Shown here: piece by piece, positions 37,796 to 47,084 of the stretch | How positions within the stretch are numbered: the first letter of the stretch is position 1 | Layout: each line of letters starts with the position of its first letter | Assembly: GCA_903939515.1 (NCBI GenBank) | Contig: CAJAHH010000015.1 | Coordinates: forward strand, 95,316 to 159,315 | Source: an uncultured Verrucomicrobiota bacterium | Lineage (GTDB): Bacteria; Verrucomicrobiota; Verrucomicrobiia; Limisphaerales; UBA9464 | Direction of reading: 5' to 3' | Length of the DNA: 64,000 bases | Position numbers and translations under genes: made by a program | Notes under the pieces: generated by a model | Seen by the model: the letters and a program-made list of their open reading frames with translations, nothing else | What the model was told of the DNA's origin: nothing | Databases searched by the model: none

Positions 37796-39784
37796 TCAGT
37801 CCACGAAACGCACATTGTCCACGTAAACGGTGCCGCCCTGGGCCGACCGGAACAGCAAATTGAGTTGCCACCACGCGCTGCTGGCCGGAGCCGTCGCCTT
37901 CATGGAACTGTAGTCGAACTCCAAAGTCTTGGAGGCGGAGGTGTCACCGTTGAGCCACTCCCAGTCCATCAACTGCCTCTGAGTCCAAGTGGCGCCGTCG
38001 GCGTTCAGGCCCACCTGCACTTCTAGGTTCCATCCGGCCGACTGAGCCGGTCGATGCACGTCGAAACGCACCTTGGAGTGCTTCTTCCAGGCCTCGTACA
38101 CCGGAGTCCCGAATGATTGACCCAGCCATTCCCAGGTCATCGAGTTGTCCACAATCACCTTCAGGCTCTTGGAACCATCGGTCACCCCAGCCTCGGTGAC
38201 AGCCTCGATGCTCACGTACGGTGGATTCTTGCCCGTCGGCAACGCCTCCTCATAAGACTCCACTTTGGTGGGTTCGATCTTCGATCCCTGGTCGCGCAGT
38301 TGGAAATATTGCGCCGTTGCCGAATCCGTCGCCGCCTCCGGCAAGAAGACCGTGCGCACCCCACCTTGAGTAATGGGTGTCACGCCCGCGAAGGCCCATT
38401 GGTTGGAAGCCAACGCCTTGGACGACCAGAGGAACAACCCCACATCGGGCAATGGCCACGAAACCCGCCATGCCGTACCCAAGGGTCGGAGTAAGACGCC
38501 GCCCGCTCCCTCTTGAAGTGACTGCAGCTTCGGGTCCAAGACTGCAGCCATGGTAAAATCTTGGTCGATCGCTGCTGAGAAGTCGGCCCCACCCGCGATC
38601 CGCACCCGACTCAACGTCATCACCCGATCGTTGCGAGTGTAAGGCTGAGCACCGAAGAGCACCCAGGCGTTATTGCCCAGAGCGAAGGCTTCGAAAAGTT
38701 CGATCGGAATCTCCACCGTCCCTGTCAGCCCGCCCGGGGCCTGAACCGTCAACGATCGCGCTTGCAAGCTCAGAGCCCAAGTCCCCACCAATGAGGTCAA
38801 ACCCGAGTTGGTCTTGGACCACAGAAGTCCTGATGGCTCGAATCGCACACCGTGGCTGTTGGCGGCATTCACCTTGAAGCGCACGTCCACGGAATATTCG
38901 CCGCTCTCGGTCTGGCGCGCCTCGAGGAAGATCCCGTTCGGGTGGCTCCAGTCCGGGCTGGTGCTGACTGGAGCATCCGGCCCTGCGGTCAGCAGAATGT
39001 TGGCCGCATAACCCGAGGACCCCGCCTCCACGGTCTCACTGACGGTCATCGAATAAGTCACCGGTCCTGAATCATTGCGCCAGGACAAGCCCGAGGCCAC
39101 ATCGGCCGTGGTGCCGATATTCTTGCGACTATAATCCGCATTGCCGGTGGTACGAATCTCCAAACCCGGCAGAGCGCGCCTCAGGCTCAAGACCGGCGGT
39201 GGCGGCGGGGCCGAAGCTTTGACGAACACGAGGTTGTCGATCCAGATCGACTGAGAGCCACTCAGGCCTGAGTTCCAGTGAATATTCACCCCGACGCTCG
39301 CCGTGGCCGAGGCCGGCAGGGGTTTCTCAAAGCGGGTCCAACCGGTCTTCGTCAGAGTGCCCATCGGCACCTCGGTCCCGGGCCAGCCCCAGCCTACCGG
39401 CCGCAGTCGAACCGAGACCGTACCGTAGTCACCCTTGGCATTGGGTTTGGTGGCCGGATCGATGTACGCATCCAGACGCAGTTTGTCATATGGCCCAAAA
39501 TCGCTGACCGCCAGAGCGCCCTGCAGGGTAGTATCCCCCGACGAACTGAAATCGACATCCGCCCGGAGCGAACCGGAATCGGAGCTCCCGGTGCCATCCA
39601 GCGCAGGGTCCCACGAATAGGAACGCTCGGCCCCCCAACCACCCGAGAACCCGTCCAAACCCTGATCGAAGCTCTTGCCCTTGAGGTCCTGTGCATGGAG
39701 CCCCTTTTGAAAAAGCAGCGCGACCATCAGCAGCATCAACCCTCGAAGGCGCGCACCAACCCCCTGTCGGAATGGTTTGAACAT
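37796..39784 (-). CDS. exported protein with two carbohydrate-binding-like modules
   Basis: A 662-residue protein with a signal peptide (LRGLMLLMVALLFQKGLHAQ). A beta-sandwich module (about 35-190) ends SIWIDNLVFV, and a related module at the C-terminus (about 500-662) ends TVYVDNVRFVD. This is the usual closing strand of carbohydrate-binding-module-like domains. Between them lie a beta-rich region and a verrucomicrobial module near SWPLPDVGLFLWSSKALASN. No catalytic motif or haem is seen. It is probably a surface or secreted glycan-binding protein, by inference. It is convergent with the dikinase-like gene; the 146 bases between them contain two copies of the palindrome AGCCATGGCT. Confidence 0.7.
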   Translation of the reverse strand: MFKPFRQGVGARLRGLMLLMVALLFQKGLHAQDLKGKSFDQGLDGFSGGWGAERSYSWDPALDGTGSSDSGSLRADVDFSSSGDTTLQGALAVSDFGPYDKLRLDAYIDPATKPNAKGDYGTVSVRLRPVGWGWPGTEVPMGTLTKTGWTRFEKPLPASATASVGVNIHWNSGLSGSQSIWIDNLVFVKASAPPPPPVLSLRRALPGLEIRTTGNADYSRKNIGTTADVASGLSWRNDSGPVTYSMTVSETVEAGSSGYAANILLTAGPDAPVSTSPDWSHPNGIFLEARQTESGEYSVDVRFKVNAANSHGVRFEPSGLLWSKTNSGLTSLVGTWALSLQARSLTVQAPGGLTGTVEIPIELFEAFALGNNAWVLFGAQPYTRNDRVMTLSRVRIAGGADFSAAIDQDFTMAAVLDPKLQSLQEGAGGVLLRPLGTAWRVSWPLPDVGLFLWSSKALASNQWAFAGVTPITQGGVRTVFLPEAATDSATAQYFQLRDQGSKIEPTKVESYEEALPTGKNPPYVSIEAVTEAGVTDGSKSLKVIVDNSMTWEWLGQSFGTPVYEAWKKHSKVRFDVHRPAQSAGWNLEVQVGLNADGATWTQRQLMDWEWLNGDTSASKTLEFDYSSMKATAPASSAWWQLNLLFRSAQGGTVYVDNVRFVD

Positions 39785-40296
39785 GCTCTGAAACTACTAA
39801 GAACGGCTCCGAAGCGGACTAATTTTCGGCTAGATTCGCGACCCCAGCATCACCGCAAGGAGCGAACCTCCTAGATCAAAGCGTCCACGTAACCCGATGG
39901 AATGTCGCCGAAGACACTATTTTCTAACAAGCCATCGAGCCCTCAAACCGGGACGATTTGAAATGGCCACAAAACAGAATGCCCCCTACCGCCTTGGCGA
40001 GGTTCCCTCGCCGCAGATCAAAGCCTTGCCGGCGGTAATCACTCACGGCGCCAAGATCCCGTCGAGACAGCGAGGAATTGATCTGATGAGGCAATCAAGC
40101 ATGGATGCGGGATTCCCTGACGCTCGATCCCTCTGGATCTCCGTTCCAGGTATCGAAGCAGCCTCAAACCATCGAGAGTAGGCCGATTTCTCCGAAAGCG
40201 CTGCTTCGACGAACAGGACCGAGATACGTCACTCGCCCTGACAGCCAGCCTCCATGGCAGGCACTCTCGATGGCCGGAATCCGGTTCACCGGCAGG
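39785..40296. other. intergenic region without a supported gene
   Basis: About 510 bases between two leftward genes. Small frames are present but have no recognisable protein character. One tight hairpin is visible: GGCGAGG (39996-40002), loop TTC, CCTCGCC (40006-40012). It has no T-run, so it is not a standard terminator. Confidence 0.5.
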
Positions 40297-41220
40297 CTAC
40301 GGTTTGCGCTCCAACCACGCTTTCAGTTCGGCTATTTCCTCGGGCTTCAGGCGTCGATTCGGCGGCATGTAACCAAAGTCTACCAGCACACGAATGGGAT
40401 GCGCGTGCAGCTGATACAGCGCGTCACGGTCCCCTCCGTCCTCGTGGCAACGGGTGCAGAATTTCAGCGCTAATTTCTCGCCGGTCGGGGGCTTGGGGGA
40501 GTTCTTGGGGAAAACGAACTGGGATCGCGGTTGATCGGCGATGTGCTGGCTGATCGCCGCAGCCAGCGGGGCATCCAGCACCAGGTCTTCCCGCGCCGGA
40601 TGGATGGCGAGAGGGCCCGACGAATGGCACTTGTAGCAACTGGTGCCCTCGAATTTGGGACCATCGGCCGTGAGCTCGGCATAGTAATCGAGAACGGGTG
40701 TCACCGTGAGGTCTTGGACGATCGAGAAATGAGACCACCCCGTGTCTGTGGAGGTCTTCTGTACCAACAAGTAAATGCGAGCGACCGAGTTCGAAAACGC
40801 CGCAATATGATTGAGCATGGGTTTTCGGATCACGTCCTCCTGAGTGCTGATCAACCCCACATCCGACACTGGCACCGCTTCCCCACGATCAAACAATCGC
40901 TTCGCCTCCAGCATGTAGGACTTCACCTCGGCCTCAGTCAGCCCCTGAGCACCGGCGCGCGGATGCGGCGATAAGGTGACCACCGGACGCGTCCACGGCC
41001 GTCGAATCTTCTCTGCGCCGACAGTCGCCATGGCGGCCGCGAATTTCTCCCGGGTAAACTCCGGCAGCGTCAACGCTGGCTCCAGCAGCAGCCCGGTTCC
41101 GGTGGACACGGCGGGAGCAATGAGCTTGGCGGCCTGGTTTGAGGGTGATCCCCCAGTTGCTGCGGCACCCAACAACGCGCCAGACACCCACCCACTCAAC
41201 CAGAGCGACGCTCGGGTCAT
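40297..41220 (-). CDS. exported diheme cytochrome-like protein
   Basis: From ATG at 41220 the product has 307 residues with a signal-like start (MTRASLWLSGWVSGALLGAA). Two c-type haem motifs are present, CYKCH near the middle and CTRCH near the C-terminus, the latter followed by GYMPPNRRL that could supply Met. The early part (EFTREKFAAAMATVGAEKIR) is not a known cytochrome fold to me. It is probably a periplasmic electron carrier or haem-containing sensor. The frame extends to 41466, but that part lacks a leader and looks non-coding. No operon partner. Confidence 0.72.
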   Translation of the reverse strand: MTRASLWLSGWVSGALLGAAATGGSPSNQAAKLIAPAVSTGTGLLLEPALTLPEFTREKFAAAMATVGAEKIRRPWTRPVVTLSPHPRAGAQGLTEAEVKSYMLEAKRLFDRGEAVPVSDVGLISTQEDVIRKPMLNHIAAFSNSVARIYLLVQKTSTDTGWSHFSIVQDLTVTPVLDYYAELTADGPKFEGTSCYKCHSSGPLAIHPAREDLVLDAPLAAAISQHIADQPRSQFVFPKNSPKPPTGEKLALKFCTRCHEDGGDRDALYQLHAHPIRVLVDFGYMPPNRRLKPEEIAELKAWLERKP

Positions 41221-41749
41221 AAAACCGGTGGCGCGGCAGAATCTGTTGCACGACGCGGTGAGAGCGAGCAGTCGGCCTGTTTGAGCCCCGTACTGAGGCC
41301 CGTAACGAACGAACAACGAAGCTCGTGCGGACCAAGGCGCAGCCAGCAAAACCGATTCCCTTGAACCTTTTCGTAGGCACCGGGTGAACCAGGAAACTTG
41401 CGGAAAGGTGTTCACGTTGACCGGAAGGCTGAACCCATCTCCCGACTTGGCAATCGCCAAGGACAAACCCCTTGGGACATCCAGTGTGGTTGCAGCTCGG
41501 GCGGAAACTCAAACCCGCCCCTGTGAAGCGACTCAACACTCGTAATCACTCAAAAACCAACCCCGACCGTCTCCCGTAGAGCTTACCTTGATGATGCCAC
41601 TCTAGGCCGGAAACCCGATACTTCCGACGGTCAAAGATGAGCTCGTAGAACTGCGAATTCGATACCGACTCGGCAAATCTCTCGGCAAATCGGGGATCGG
41701 ACTGGTTTTGGACACGGAGCACTCGGGTTGCGCCGAGATTCCGCCTATG
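41221..41749. other. intergenic region upstream of the diheme gene
   Basis: About 530 bases between the diheme gene and the tRNA-Leu terminator. A 96-codon frame on the - strand (41546-41836) spans the terminator and runs into the tRNA, so it is rejected. No other feature was recognised. Confidence 0.5.
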
Positions 41750-41776
41750 AAAAAACCCCAGTGTGTACTGGGGTTT
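41750..41776 (-). terminator. intrinsic terminator downstream of tRNA-Leu
   Basis: Read on the - strand, AAACCCCAGT (41776-41767), a 4-base loop and ACTGGGGTTT (41762-41753) form a perfect 10-bp stem that runs into a T-tract (41755-41750). It lies about 50 bases past the tRNA-Leu 3' end. Confidence 0.88.
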
Positions 41777-41826
41777 GCCGTCGAAAGCATTTCGGGATTT
41801 ATCCGAACTGCACTGGACCGAAGAAA

Positions 41827-41911
41827 TGGTGCCCACGACAGGACTTGAACCTGTACGATGTTACTCACTAGAACCTGAATCTAGCGCGTCTGCCAATTCC
41901 GCCACGTGGGC
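41827..41911 (-). tRNA. tRNA-Leu (anticodon CAG)
   Basis: Complete 85-base class II tRNA. The acceptor stem GCCCACG pairs with CGTGGGC before an encoded ACCA. The anticodon arm is CTAGA-TTCAGGT-TCTAG, giving anticodon CAG. There is a long variable arm and a T arm ACAGG-TTCAAGT-CCTGT. The 3' CCA is encoded. A strong terminator follows downstream. Confidence 0.96.
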
Positions 41912-42497
41912 GACACCGGTGACAACCTCCGCGATGACAGCCTTGGGAACAAGGCTTTTCTCCAAGTTTCCATTACGATTAGCACCCCGACTAACGAGTT
42001 GGTTCTGGCGTGCAGAACCCCGGCGCCTCGGGTCACCTCCAGAGCTATCGACGACGATTGGAGACTCCTGCTCACGGCGCCTCGGAATCCTCCATCAGGC
42101 AGCAAAACCGGGGCACGGGTTTGTCAAATTCAAGGCCAGATCATCGATGAAACTCCGAGGCAGTTCAGCTCTGTTTGAGTTCCCGGAATACCACCTCGGA
42201 ACTGAAACGATAAACTCCGATCGGAGTCGATACCGCTGCCGACGAAGTTGGGGATTCGAGCCAAACGGGTACCACGGGAGTTTACCGAATGGGTCCATGG
42301 CCCGAGGGCGTGAATGCAGTTTGACCGGGATCTGAGCAAGTACGAAAAAGAGGCTCGCCGCCGGGATCAATTGGTAAATCCAATTAGAAAACCCAAACGA
42401 TCTGTAGAAACCGTGTTGGAAACCGTGTTTGAAAATCTAAGTTGAGAAGAGCGTTGGGAGAATCCAACGATCGTCAAAGACTTCTCAAAAAGAAATC
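41912..42497. other. spacer between the two tRNA genes
   Basis: About 590 bases with no supported gene. Frames present are short and Arg/Pro-rich. A small direct repeat, AGAAACCGTGTTGG / GGAAACCGTGTTTG, lies near 42405-42432. Just after the tRNA-Ser 3' end, on the - strand, is a T-rich run that may help termination. Confidence 0.45.
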
Positions 42498-42586
42498 TGG
42501 CGGAGAGGGAGGGATTTGAACCCCCGGTAGGGATTAGCTACGCACGCTTTCCAGGCGTGTGCCTTAAACCACTCAGCCACCTCTCC
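42498..42586 (-). tRNA. tRNA-Ser (anticodon GGA)
   Basis: Complete 89-base class II tRNA. The acceptor stem GGAGAGG pairs with CCTCTCC, followed by G and an encoded CCA. The anticodon arm CACGC-CTGGAAA-GCGTG gives anticodon GGA. There is a long variable arm and a T arm with GTTCAAATC. Confidence 0.96.
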
Positions 42587-42831
42587 GCCTCGAAGGCTTG
42601 AGAACATGCCCGAGGCGGCGGATCCATCGCAATGGATTTTCACACTTTTCCAACAAAACATTTTGCGGAGCCTTTTCTGCGAGTGAGAACCCCAGAGGCT
42701 GCCCGAGCGGATAAAAAACGGGTCAAGAGCCTAAACACCCAATTCGAACAACAGTCCCTCCCGACGTCAAAATACCCCCAAGAATGAGACACGAATCAGA
42801 ACACCTCTCATCCCCAACGATACCCCACACA

Positions 42832-43017
42832 CAGCGGCAGCGGGATCGGGCCGGAGCGAGCATTGAAGGCGATCACACCATCCCGCGCGCGCAGCGCGAA
42901 AGCTCCTCCTCCCCCCGAGCCTTCCTGCGAGCGCAGGCATGGTTCCGCGGAGCTCTTTAAAGCATACCGTTATAGTAAGGAGTGCCCCCTTTTGTGTAAA
43001 TAGGTGGGACCGACCCC
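42832..43017. repeat. dispersed repeat, single copy
   Basis: About 190 bases that are clearly similar (roughly three quarters by eye) to the tandem unit at 63699-63921. Shared blocks, in order, are GGCCGGAGCGAGC, a small hairpin core of alternating CG followed by GCGCGAAAGCTC, and an end block CTTTTGTGTAAA-x-AGGTGGGACCGACCCC. It sits in the 450-base gap downstream of tRNA-Ser and ends 21 bases before the stop of the next leftward gene. It contains no gene. Confidence 0.75.
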
Positions 43018-43038
43018 GAGCCGCTGGGGTGATGCCCT

Positions 43039-44889
43039 TCAGGGAGCCTTGGGAGAAAACCAGCGGAAGCGAAATCCTCCAGCATCCGTGCCGCCCGAGA
43101 TGGTTTGCAGGGTCCAGTACTTGGCGACTGTCTCAAATGGAGGGAGCAGTTTGAAATTGGCCCAGGATTCCACGGTCTGAACCATCTCCAAGCTCGTCGT
43201 GCCGGGCGGCATCACAGCCCCAAGCGACTCGGACGAACGCAGGGTTTCCCAGGTGGCCCGGAGTTCGATTTGCGGCTGAGAATATCCAAACATTCCCCGC
43301 TGCGTTCCGCCGGCCCCGACAGCCGCATCCGCCAGACCCGGCACCACAGGGACCCCTCGGGCGGCCGCCGCGAGATAGGCATCCATGGCGGCAGCGTCGC
43401 TCGCGATCACCATGTGATTGGAACTGGTGGTTAATTGGAAGGCATTCTGGATCCCACTTTTAGCGTTCACAGTGGCCACCACCACCTTGCGATCCCCTGC
43501 CCCAAGGCGCTGAGAAAACTCCAGGGCCCCGGCCTGCATGTGGACCAATGCTTCCAAGGCCTTCCACCCACTCACCAACCGTGCCGGGTTCGGAGACCCT
43601 ACCATTTGGATACGACCCGAGCTGCTCAGTTGGACCAGGTTTGTTCCCGTGGGAGCCAGAGTAAAGGTGATGAAATCATTGCCCAGGGCACCCACCAGAT
43701 CGCGCTGCAAGTTGAAGTTAGAGTTAAACACCTGCCCGGCCGATTCGACAGTGATGCGGACTAGGTCAGAGAGTTGCGGGGAAATACGCTGGAGCGAAGC
43801 CTCCAAGGCTTTCCAACCGCCGGGGCCGTCGATCCGCCACCGTTGGAACGAAGCCACACCCTCAGGAACCCCCTCCAGAACCCCGGCCTCCAACGGCAGG
43901 ATCTCCATCAGCCGAGTCAGACCCGCGCGCTCCGCCGCAGGCACCTCGATGGCCAGCTCCGTGGTCCAACCATTGGTGGTGAACTGCACTCCGCCTCCCA
44001 CAGCCTTGATGGAAGTCAGACCTGTGGCCGGAACCACCTTGGCCGGATCCGCGCCCAACAGCGACAGCATCCCAAAGACACCCTCCAACCGAGGGGACAA
44101 CCTCTCGTAGAGCGAAGCCACATCGACATACGACCAGACCAGCCGATCCTTGAGCGTCGAATTCCACAAACGACCGAACGACGCCTTACTGCCCAAACCG
44201 GGAGAGGCATTGGTGGCGGTCAGTCGCGGCAGTGCATTGGAGATCGCTGCCCAAGACGGCCCCGCCACGAATGCCGAGCCCACCTGTCCATAGCACAGTT
44301 CCCAGCGGAAATCCTCGTCCTCCAAGGCTTCGCCTGGGGCGCCGGGCGACTTAGCACCGGCTGCGGCTGTCATCTGGAGATCGAGTGTGACCGTGGTGAA
44401 CCGAAGATCACCGATCTCTCGAGTCTTGGCGGTGGCAGGAGTATTGGTTCCCACTCGGGCCCGAGCGGCGTCCAACGCCTTGGACAAGGCGGCGGAACCC
44501 GTGCGGGTATCTAGGAGGATCAACCAATTGGCACCAGAATCTTCGGAACCCGGCTCGGCCGGGAGCGGAGGGAACACAGCCAAGGTGGCCTGCCCGCGGG
44601 TCAGGTCGAGGAGCTCCCGCAACTCTAATCCGGACTCGCGCTCCAGCACGGTGAGCCACTTCTGACGAACGGAGTTCTCGAACTGATTCCGGAAGGCGGC
44701 CATCGCGGGGTCTTGCCAGAGGCGGCCCGGATTGGACGCCAGCCACGCCACCTTGGCCGCAGACACCTCGGGAATGCTCAGCACCGCGAGAGTGTTGGTC
44801 GGCAAGAGGTCCTGCGACGGTGCCATGTCAGCACGGCACAACCCGACCAGCGTGAGGAGGAAGATCGTCAACCGGAGGCGGAGAGTCAT
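43039..44889 (-). CDS. exported protein of unknown function
   Basis: A 616-residue protein with a signal peptide (MTLRLRLTIFLLTLVGLCRA). It has a mixed alpha/beta body without haem, metal or nucleotide motifs. Recurrent patterns such as NWLILLDTRTGSAAL and HMVIASDAAAMDAYLAAAA suggest an internal duplication of the kind seen in DUF3352-like exported proteins; this is a weak impression. Leu/Ala-rich composition and even codon use support a real gene. It stands alone with a dispersed repeat directly beyond its 3' end and is divergent from the beta-helix transferase gene. Confidence 0.72.
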   Translation of the reverse strand: MTLRLRLTIFLLTLVGLCRADMAPSQDLLPTNTLAVLSIPEVSAAKVAWLASNPGRLWQDPAMAAFRNQFENSVRQKWLTVLERESGLELRELLDLTRGQATLAVFPPLPAEPGSEDSGANWLILLDTRTGSAALSKALDAARARVGTNTPATAKTREIGDLRFTTVTLDLQMTAAAGAKSPGAPGEALEDEDFRWELCYGQVGSAFVAGPSWAAISNALPRLTATNASPGLGSKASFGRLWNSTLKDRLVWSYVDVASLYERLSPRLEGVFGMLSLLGADPAKVVPATGLTSIKAVGGGVQFTTNGWTTELAIEVPAAERAGLTRLMEILPLEAGVLEGVPEGVASFQRWRIDGPGGWKALEASLQRISPQLSDLVRITVESAGQVFNSNFNLQRDLVGALGNDFITFTLAPTGTNLVQLSSSGRIQMVGSPNPARLVSGWKALEALVHMQAGALEFSQRLGAGDRKVVVATVNAKSGIQNAFQLTTSSNHMVIASDAAAMDAYLAAAARGVPVVPGLADAAVGAGGTQRGMFGYSQPQIELRATWETLRSSESLGAVMPPGTTSLEMVQTVESWANFKLLPPFETVAKYWTLQTISGGTDAGGFRFRWFSPKAP

Positions 44890-45085
44890 CGGATGCCTAA
44901 ACGTGGCCGAGGGGCTACCGCAGGCAAGTCTGGTCCTTCAACAAAATACCGTCGATGACTCGCCCTTCGCCGCTTCGAGCAGCATCCTTTTGTCCCTGGT
45001 TAGACAATTTCCGGTGAACTCCCGGTCTGCAAGATTCCGGGCGATGGCTTGACCGCCTGAACCCTCATTTTAGCCTTCAAGCCCA

Positions 45086-45778
45086 ATGACCTACCCTGTG
45101 GAAGACCTGTTCGACCTAAGCCAGACCACGCACGGTGCTCTGTTCGATGGGGTCCAATACCCATGGGACGCCCTCAAACGGCTCGCCGGCTACCTGACCC
45201 AAAACCTCAAGCCGGGATCCACCGGGGCCGAGGTTCACCCGGCGGCTCATGTAGGACCTCAGGTTTTCATCGGTGCCGGTACGATCGTGGAGCCGGGGGC
45301 GATGATCATCGGCCCGGCCATCATCGGCGCTGGGTGCCGGATCCGGCACGGGGCCTATATCCGCGAAAACGTCGTCGTGGGTGATGGTTGTGTGGTGGGC
45401 AATTCCGTGGAGTTGAAGCACTGCGTGCTCTTCAACCAATGCCAGGTGCCCCACTTCAACTACGTCGGCGATTCGATCCTCGGTTACAAAGCGCACCTCG
45501 GCGCGGGTTCCATCCTGTCGAATGTGAAACTCGATAATCAGAACGTCTGGGTAAATCTCGACGGTACTCCCATCGATACCGGTCTCCGGAAGTTCGGCGG
45601 GTTGATCGGCGACAAGGCCGAGATTGGGTGCAATGCGGTCCTCAATCCGGGATCCATCATCGGACGCGATTCCATCGTCTATCCCAACGTGTCTTGGCGG
45701 GGCATCCTGCCGCGGAACATGATTGCCAAGCACGTGGACCCACCCACCGTGGTCGTGCGACGCCCACGCTCTCACTGA
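45086..45778 (+). CDS. left-handed beta-helix nucleotidyl/acyltransferase-like protein
   Basis: A 230-residue cytoplasmic protein. After about 45 helical residues it is a continuous hexapeptide-repeat beta-helix (VHPAAHVGPQVFIGAGTIVE onward), with the inserted loop ELKHCVLFNQCQVPHFNYVG and the repeat GDKAEIGCNAVLNPGSIIG. This matches the C-terminal half of GlmU-type and sugar-nucleotide transferases. The N-terminal nucleotidyltransferase domain is absent, so it is a stand-alone acyltransferase-like protein, perhaps acting on a sugar phosphate. It is convergent with the P450 gene. The substrate is unknown. Confidence 0.8.
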   Translation: MTYPVEDLFDLSQTTHGALFDGVQYPWDALKRLAGYLTQNLKPGSTGAEVHPAAHVGPQVFIGAGTIVEPGAMIIGPAIIGAGCRIRHGAYIRENVVVGDGCVVGNSVELKHCVLFNQCQVPHFNYVGDSILGYKAHLGAGSILSNVKLDNQNVWVNLDGTPIDTGLRKFGGLIGDKAEIGCNAVLNPGSIIGRDSIVYPNVSWRGILPRNMIAKHVDPPTVVVRRPRSH

Positions 45779-45816
45779 GAACGGCTCAAGGTCCGCTGGA
45801 CCTGCACCGAGGAGCG

Positions 45817-46950
45817 CTATCGCGGCGCAATACGCACCACCAGTGATTCGTAGCCCATCACCCGCTGGTAGGCCTGCTCCCGCTCCACGCGTTCCTGCGC
45901 CGACAGCACGGTGATTTGGCCCACCCGATCGATGCACTTCTGCAACAGGGTCCGAACAAGCAATCGGGCATGGGCCGCGCCCAGGCATAGGTGCGCACCG
46001 AAGCCGAAGGCCATGTGCGGATTGGGCTTTCGGTCGAGCCTCACCTCGGAAGGGTTCTCGAAGACGGCCTCATCTTGATTGGCGGAGGCCCAGCATAGGG
46101 AGACACGCCCGCCCGCCGGAACGGTCATGCCCTCAACCTGGGTTTCCACAGGGCACACGCGGCCGATGTGAGTGAGCGGTGTCACCACCCGAAAAAACTC
46201 CTCGGTCGCATGGACAACTCGGGAGGGATCTTGGCGCAGAAACTCCAGCGCCTCCGGGTGCCCGGCCAGGTAGGCAAGAACTGAGGAGAGCGTGTGAATC
46301 ACAGTATCGCGCCCACCTGCAAACGTCAGATTGCCAAAGCCCATCATTTCCTCACGGGTCAATGGGCGCCCTCGGAAGGTGGCATGGGCCAGCGCGCTAA
46401 AGAAATCACCTCCCGGTTGGGCCGCACCACGATCCAACTGCTGGTGCAGGTAAGCCTCCAGCGACATTCCCTTGGAACCTCCATCCCGGAATACGTGAAT
46501 GCCCCACCCAATCCACAGATCCGCCTCGGATTCGGGAACGTTGAGCAAGTAAGTCATGGCCCGCGACTGAATCGGCAAGGCGAACTCCCGCACCACTTCG
46601 ATGGACTCGTGCCTCATGGCCTCCTGCAGCATTCCGTCGATGAGCGCCTCGACCTGCGCCATCATCTGAGGGTCTTTGGCGCGTTGAAAAAACGGCTCAA
46701 CGATCCGGCGATAATCGGTGTGGTCCGGAGGGTCTGTCTCCACGGGCAATTGCCGCATGGTGCGCACATCTTCCTCGGAGGGAATCGGGACGCGGAAGGG
46801 CGCATCCGAGCTGTAGGTCTTCCAGTCGCGGGCCGCCTTCCGAACCTCCTCGTGACGAAGAATCATGGGCACGGTCTCGCCCTGGAAGTTGCAGGGGAGA
46901 ACGCCATCCTTACGGCGCGCCTCAATGAAGGGATCAGAAGCCGGGTCCAT
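45817..46950 (-). CDS. cytochrome P450
   Basis: A 377-residue soluble P450 with the complete signature set. The I-helix motif AGGRDT (211-216) carries the oxygen-activating Asp-Thr. The K-helix ExxR is E251-F-F-R254. The haem loop FGFGAHLCLG (315-324) carries the thiolate Cys322, and PVETDPPDHTDYR precedes the C-helix. It is slightly shorter than typical bacterial P450s (about 400). No ferredoxin or reductase gene is adjacent, so electrons must come from elsewhere. The substrate is unknown. It is downstream of, and same-strand with, the LolD-like ATPase, 134 bases away. Confidence 0.92.
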   Translation of the reverse strand: MDPASDPFIEARRKDGVLPCNFQGETVPMILRHEEVRKAARDWKTYSSDAPFRVPIPSEEDVRTMRQLPVETDPPDHTDYRRIVEPFFQRAKDPQMMAQVEALIDGMLQEAMRHESIEVVREFALPIQSRAMTYLLNVPESEADLWIGWGIHVFRDGGSKGMSLEAYLHQQLDRGAAQPGGDFFSALAHATFRGRPLTREEMMGFGNLTFAGGRDTVIHTLSSVLAYLAGHPEALEFLRQDPSRVVHATEEFFRVVTPLTHIGRVCPVETQVEGMTVPAGGRVSLCWASANQDEAVFENPSEVRLDRKPNPHMAFGFGAHLCLGAAHARLLVRTLLQKCIDRVGQITVLSAQERVEREQAYQRVMGYESLVVRIAPR

Positions 46951-47084
46951 GGGTGGAGTATCGGCCCATCACCGATCCGCTGCCAGCGCGGACCGTCAAG
47001 GAACATGAGAGAAACCGCTCCGACGCGGCCTTGAGGCCCTGAGGCCCTGCGGCCTTGCCGCTCAAGCATCCCGCTGCCGACTTT

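Noticed and set aside
39897..40181. A 94-codon + strand frame in a gene gap
   Set aside because: No recognisable domain, no ribosome-binding site, and composition unlike neighbouring genes.
41546..41836. A 96-codon - strand frame upstream of the diheme gene
   Set aside because: It spans the intrinsic terminator and enters tRNA-Leu, so it cannot be a normal gene.
42405..42432. Short direct repeats that could suggest a CRISPR array
   Set aside because: Only two imperfect copies of about 14 bases without regular spacers; no cas gene in the window.
46990..47070. GGCCCTGAGGCCCTGCGGCC-rich stretch as a terminator or repeat element
   Set aside because: The pairing is ambiguous and there is no T-run at the right place for the leftward ABC gene; it is more likely simple GC-rich sequence.
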